Assembly: GCA_036399015.1 (NCBI GenBank)
Contig: DASWNW010000093.1
Coordinates: 124,001-188,000, forward strand
Direction of reading: 5' to 3'
From: QHVT01 sp036399015
GTDB taxonomy: Bacteria; Acidobacteriota; Thermoanaerobaculia; Gp7-AA8
DNA length: 64,000 bases
Shown: in pieces, positions 61,597 through 64,000 of the stretch
How the letters are laid out: every line of letters begins with the position of its first letter
Numbering within the stretch: position 1 is the first letter of the stretch
Made by a program: the position numbers and the translations under genes
Notes under the pieces: generated by a model
The model's input: only the letters and a program-made list of their open reading frames with translations
What the model was told of the DNA's origin: nothing
Databases searched by the model: none

Positions 61597-62778
61597 ATGA
61601 AGGTTTGGAAAGTTGCACTGATCGCGCTCGCGATCGCCGTGCCCGTCTACGCGCAGCAGGAAGAAGGTCCCGGCCAGGCGCAGGGCGCCGCGGTCGACAC
61701 CACCGGCAAGGGCTACACCGCCGCCTACGTCATCGAGACGTCGACCAGGAAGGTGCTCTTCGCCGAAAACGAGCACCAGTCGCTGCCGACCGCCTCGATG
61801 GCTAAGATGATGACCTGCCTCATCGTCATGGAGGAGATCCGCGAGGGTCGCCTCAAGTACGACACGCCGGTCACGATCTCCGCCCGCGCCAGCAAGATGG
61901 GCGGCTCGCAGGTCTACCTCCGCGCCGGCTCGGTCTGGCCGGTCAAGAACCTGATCATCGCCACGAAGGTCGCCTCGGCCAACGACGCCGCCACGGCCCT
62001 CGCCGAGCAGATCGCCGGCTCGGTCGAGAACTTCGCCGACCTGATGAACCAGCGCGCGCAGGAGCTCGGCCTCACCCACTCGAAGTTCTACGATCCGCAC
62101 GGGCTGCCGAACCCCGACAACCCGGAGATGGTCGACCAGATGTGCCCCCACGACCTCGCCATCCTCGGCATGGAGCTCATGAAGCACCCCTTCATGAAGG
62201 CGCTCGGCAAGATCGCCGAGATGCCGTTCCAGAACGGCACGCTCGCCCGCATCTACAATCCGAACCACCTCATCAATCCCCGCAAGCCGAACTACATGCC
62301 TGACGCCACCGGCGTGAAGACCGGCTATACCGCGAAGGCCGGCTACTGCGTCACCGCCTCCGCCACCCGCAACAACCTCGAGCTCGTCGCCGTGATCATG
62401 GGCGCGAAGACCGGCGGCGGCGCGAACGGCTCCTTCGCCAACGCCTCCCGCCTCATGAACGAGGCCTTCGTGAACTGGCGTATGGCCGTCCCGGCCAAGA
62501 AGGGCACGGTCGTCGGCCGCGCCACCGTCACCGGCGGCCGCGCCGACGGCGTCCCGGTCATCGCCGGCCAGGACGTGACCGCCCTCATGAAGCGCGGCCA
62601 GGAGCGCAACGTGAAGGTCTCCTTCACCGGCGGCACCGTCGCCGCACCGGTGAAGAAAGGCCAGCAGATCGGCACCATCCTCGTCCAGAGCGGCAACGAG
62701 ACCATCGCCAAGATCCCCGGCGTCGCCGGAGCGGACGTGGAGAAGCAGGCCTGGTGGAAGGCGTTCTGGCCGTTCTAG
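61597..62778 (+). CDS. D-alanyl-D-alanine carboxypeptidase (penicillin-binding protein 5/DacA type)
   Basis: 393 residues from ATG 61597, where a signal peptide starts (MKVWKVALIALAIAVPVYAQ). All three active-site motifs are in place: SMAK (nucleophile Ser67, Lys70), SAND and VKTGYT. The C-terminal beta domain (GTVVGRATVTGGRADGVPVI) and an aromatic tail (QAWWKAFWPF) that may be amphipathic and hold the enzyme at the membrane complete the PBP5 plan. It trims the terminal D-Ala of peptidoglycan pentapeptides, controlling cross-linking. Confidence 0.95.
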   Translation: MKVWKVALIALAIAVPVYAQQEEGPGQAQGAAVDTTGKGYTAAYVIETSTRKVLFAENEHQSLPTASMAKMMTCLIVMEEIREGRLKYDTPVTISARASKMGGSQVYLRAGSVWPVKNLIIATKVASANDAATALAEQIAGSVENFADLMNQRAQELGLTHSKFYDPHGLPNPDNPEMVDQMCPHDLAILGMELMKHPFMKALGKIAEMPFQNGTLARIYNPNHLINPRKPNYMPDATGVKTGYTAKAGYCVTASATRNNLELVAVIMGAKTGGGANGSFANASRLMNEAFVNWRMAVPAKKGTVVGRATVTGGRADGVPVIAGQDVTALMKRGQERNVKVSFTGGTVAAPVKKGQQIGTILVQSGNETIAKIPGVAGADVEKQAWWKAFWPF

Positions 62779-62802
62779 GCGGCGCGCGCTAGCGCGCGCC
62801 GC
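62779..62802 (+). terminator. 24-bp perfect palindrome after the carboxypeptidase gene
   Basis: GCGGCGCGCGCT followed directly by AGCGCGCGCCGC, a perfect palindrome with no loop, begins at the stop codon of the carboxypeptidase. It can form a strong hairpin; no U-run follows, so intrinsic termination is not certain. Confidence 0.55.
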
Positions 62803-62806
62803 GTTG

Positions 62807-62894
62807 CTGGTGCCTGGTTGCTGGTTGCTTGTGAGTACGAGTGGTGAATCACCACAAACCAGCAACCAGCAACCAGCAACCAGCAACCAGCAAC
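62807..62894. repeat. Mirrored heptamer array (unit GGTTGCT / AGCAACC)
   Basis: The left arm (about 62804-62828) has GGTTGCT units. The right arm (62858-62894) is five tandem AACCAGC units. A spacer of about 28 bp includes GTGGTGAATCACCAC, itself a hairpin. It separates the carboxypeptidase and purN stops. Confidence 0.85.
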
Positions 62895-62896
62895 AA

Positions 62897-63493
62897 CTAC
62901 TCGCGAACGACTCTCCTACCGTCAACCCGCACCCCCCTCGCGAGAACACGCAACGCCTCCACATACGCCTCATGCTCCTGCACGAGGATGCGCACGCTGA
63001 GCGTCTCCGCGGTGTCTTCGTCGCGCACCTCCACCACCCGCTGCACGAGGATCGGGCCGGCGTCGAGGTGCTCGTCCACCAGGTGTACGGTGCAGCCGGA
63101 GACTTTCACGCCGTAGGCGACCGCCTGCGCCTGCGCGTCGACGCCGGGGAACGACGGCAGCAGCGAGGGGTGGATGTTCACGATGCGGTTGCGCCAGCGT
63201 TCGATGAACGGAGGGCTGAGCAGCCGCATGTAGCCGGCCAGGGCGATGTAGTCCGGCCGCGCGGCCTCGAGCACCGACAGCACCGCCTCCTCGTGCGCGG
63301 CGCGGCTGGGGAAGCTCTTGTGATCGAGGATGTGTGCGTCGTAGCCGTACTCGCGCGCCCGCTCGATCCCCGCCGCGTCGGGGCGGTTGGAGAGGACGCA
63401 GACGATCTCCGCGTCGAGCTTCCCGCTCCGGACCGCCTCGTGAATCGCCTGGAAGTTCGACCCCCGTCCGGAGAGCAGAATCGCCAGGCGCAC
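62897..63493 (-). CDS. purN: Phosphoribosylglycinamide formyltransferase
   Basis: 198 residues from GTG 63493, chosen because the protein then begins MRLAILLSGRGSNFQAIHEA like other PurN; the in-frame GTG at 63520 would add nine residues. Catalytic Asn-His-Asp are seen in NRIVNIHPSLLPSFPG (the Asn and His) and VDEHLDAGPI (the Asp). It transfers a formyl group from 10-formyl-THF to GAR in purine synthesis. It follows purM by 14 bp, a common purM-purN pairing. Confidence 0.96.
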   Translation of the reverse strand: MRLAILLSGRGSNFQAIHEAVRSGKLDAEIVCVLSNRPDAAGIERAREYGYDAHILDHKSFPSRAAHEEAVLSVLEAARPDYIALAGYMRLLSPPFIERWRNRIVNIHPSLLPSFPGVDAQAQAVAYGVKVSGCTVHLVDEHLDAGPILVQRVVEVRDEDTAETLSVRILVQEHEAYVEALRVLARGVRVDGRRVVRE

Positions 63494-63507
63494 GGCTACT
63501 CGGGTCC

Positions 63508-64000
63508 CTACTCGATCCACGACGCGAAGCCGCTCGGCGGCACGTCGTAGACCACCTTGCCGGAGCCCTTCACCACGTTGCCGATGAAGAAGTACTGCTG
63601 GCCGATCTGCGCGAAGTGCTTCGCGATGCGGTCGACCTCTTCCGGCGCGACGATCAGCACCATGCCGATGCCCATGTTGAAGACGCGCAGCATCTCGTCG
63701 CGGTCGACGCCCCCCTTCTCGAAGATCAGCTTGAAGATCGGGAGCACCGGCCAGGAGCCGAGCTTCACGTGCGCGTCGAGGTTCTCCGGCAGCACGCGCG
63801 GCACGTTGTCCGTCAGGCCGCCGCCGGTGATGTGCGCCATGGCATGGATGGCGCGCTGCTCCACGAGCGGCAGCAGCGGCTTGAGATACGAGATGTGCGG
63901 CGCGAGCAGCGCCTCGCCCGCCTTGCCGATGCCGGGGATGATCGACTGGTGGTCGTAGCCGAGCTTCTCGAAGAGCACGCGCCGCGCGAGCGCGTAGCCG
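63508..64000 (-). CDS. purM: Phosphoribosylformylglycinamidine cyclo-ligase, C-terminal part (runs off right edge)
   Basis: The frame enters at the window edge (GYALARRVLFEKLGYDHQ) and ends at TAG 63508, about 164 residues of the C-terminal AIR-synthase domain. Landmarks are IHAMAHITGGGLTDNVPRVL, FNMGIGMVLIVAPEEVDR and GSGKVVYDVPPSGFASWIE. PurM closes the imidazole ring to give AIR using ATP. The N-terminal ATP-binding domain lies outside the window. It is encoded upstream of purN on the same strand. Confidence 0.97.
   Translation of the reverse strand, partial: GYALARRVLFEKLGYDHQSIIPGIGKAGEALLAPHISYLKPLLPLVEQRAIHAMAHITGGGLTDNVPRVLPENLDAHVKLGSWPVLPIFKLIFEKGGVDRDEMLRVFNMGIGMVLIVAPEEVDRIAKHFAQIGQQYFFIGNVVKGSGKVVYDVPPSGFASWIE

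Overview
The window looks like chromosomal DNA of a high-GC, Gram-negative, diderm bacterium, most likely an Acidobacteriota member. This placement is inferred from gene content, since no rRNA is present. The clues are an 808-residue duplicated MacB/FtsX permease of the type abundant in acidobacteria, a hybrid histidine kinase with a Reg_prop/Y_Y_Y sensor, a TonB receptor with an N-terminal carboxypeptidase-like domain, many secreted proteins and lipoproteins, and no operational gene clusters of Proteobacteria type. Coding density is high, neighbouring genes often overlap by 4 bp (ATGA or GTGA), and TGA is a normal stop codon in many genes.

Layout. 1-9.5 kb: a truncated SpoIIE-type phosphatase, a giant hybrid histidine kinase, three secreted or TPR proteins and an FAD oxidoreductase. 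9.6-15.2 kb: lipoproteins, a HEAGH metallopeptidase, a DUF4097 repeat protein, flavin reductase, an esterase and MoaA. 15.2-16.3 kb: a gene-poor stretch holding a 21-bp repeat array. 16.3-22.1 kb: a 57-residue protein coupled to a uracil-DNA-glycosylase-like gene and a DUF2207 membrane protein, a PQQ-type sugar dehydrogenase and a serine hydrolase. 22.2-25.2 kb: a redox cluster (YceI, pirin, a broken FMN reductase, and a thioredoxin-TPR protein whose active site reads U-P-P-C through an in-frame TGA), with a divergent MarR regulator. 25.2-30 kb: TonB receptor, glycosidase-like protein, second pirin.

30-38.3 kb is one long transport operon: GntR/YtrA regulator behind a palindromic operator, ABC ATPase, two paralogous ABC-2 permeases, a membrane protein, HlyD adaptor, MacB-like permease and LolD-like ATPase. 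38.4-38.75 kb is a complete tmRNA gene with its terminator. 38.8-45.6 kb: NadC, a REC-GGDEF protein, Hpt, a CBM9-like protein, PDZ protein, a histidine kinase/OmpR pair and CysK. 45.6-47.3 kb: an ECF sigma/anti-sigma unit flanked by two Spy-like metal-sensor-type proteins, resembling CnrYXH. 47.4-58.7 kb: two secreted proteins, YdeI, a CDF exporter, PurE-PurD, an ECF sigma/anti-sigma/secretin-domain operon, an esterase, a PolX-PHP protein whose polymerase carboxylates are replaced by Asn, and PyrF. 58.7-64 kb: a secreted propeller protein, HNH endonuclease, small conserved protein, D,D-carboxypeptidase, PurN and truncated PurM.

Scattered through the window are short repeat elements of one architecture: a head-to-tail array of a 7-8 bp (or longer) unit, a spacer, then an inverted array of the same unit. 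Each locus uses its own unit. A second, REP-like class is a pair of 9-bp hairpins; one copy lies in frame inside a coding sequence. The observations I rate highest are the candidate selenoprotein with a well-formed SECIS hairpin, the mirrored repeat arrays, the in-frame REP element, the NVN PolX, and a shared C-terminal [KR]RR[SA]VR tail on three secreted proteins.
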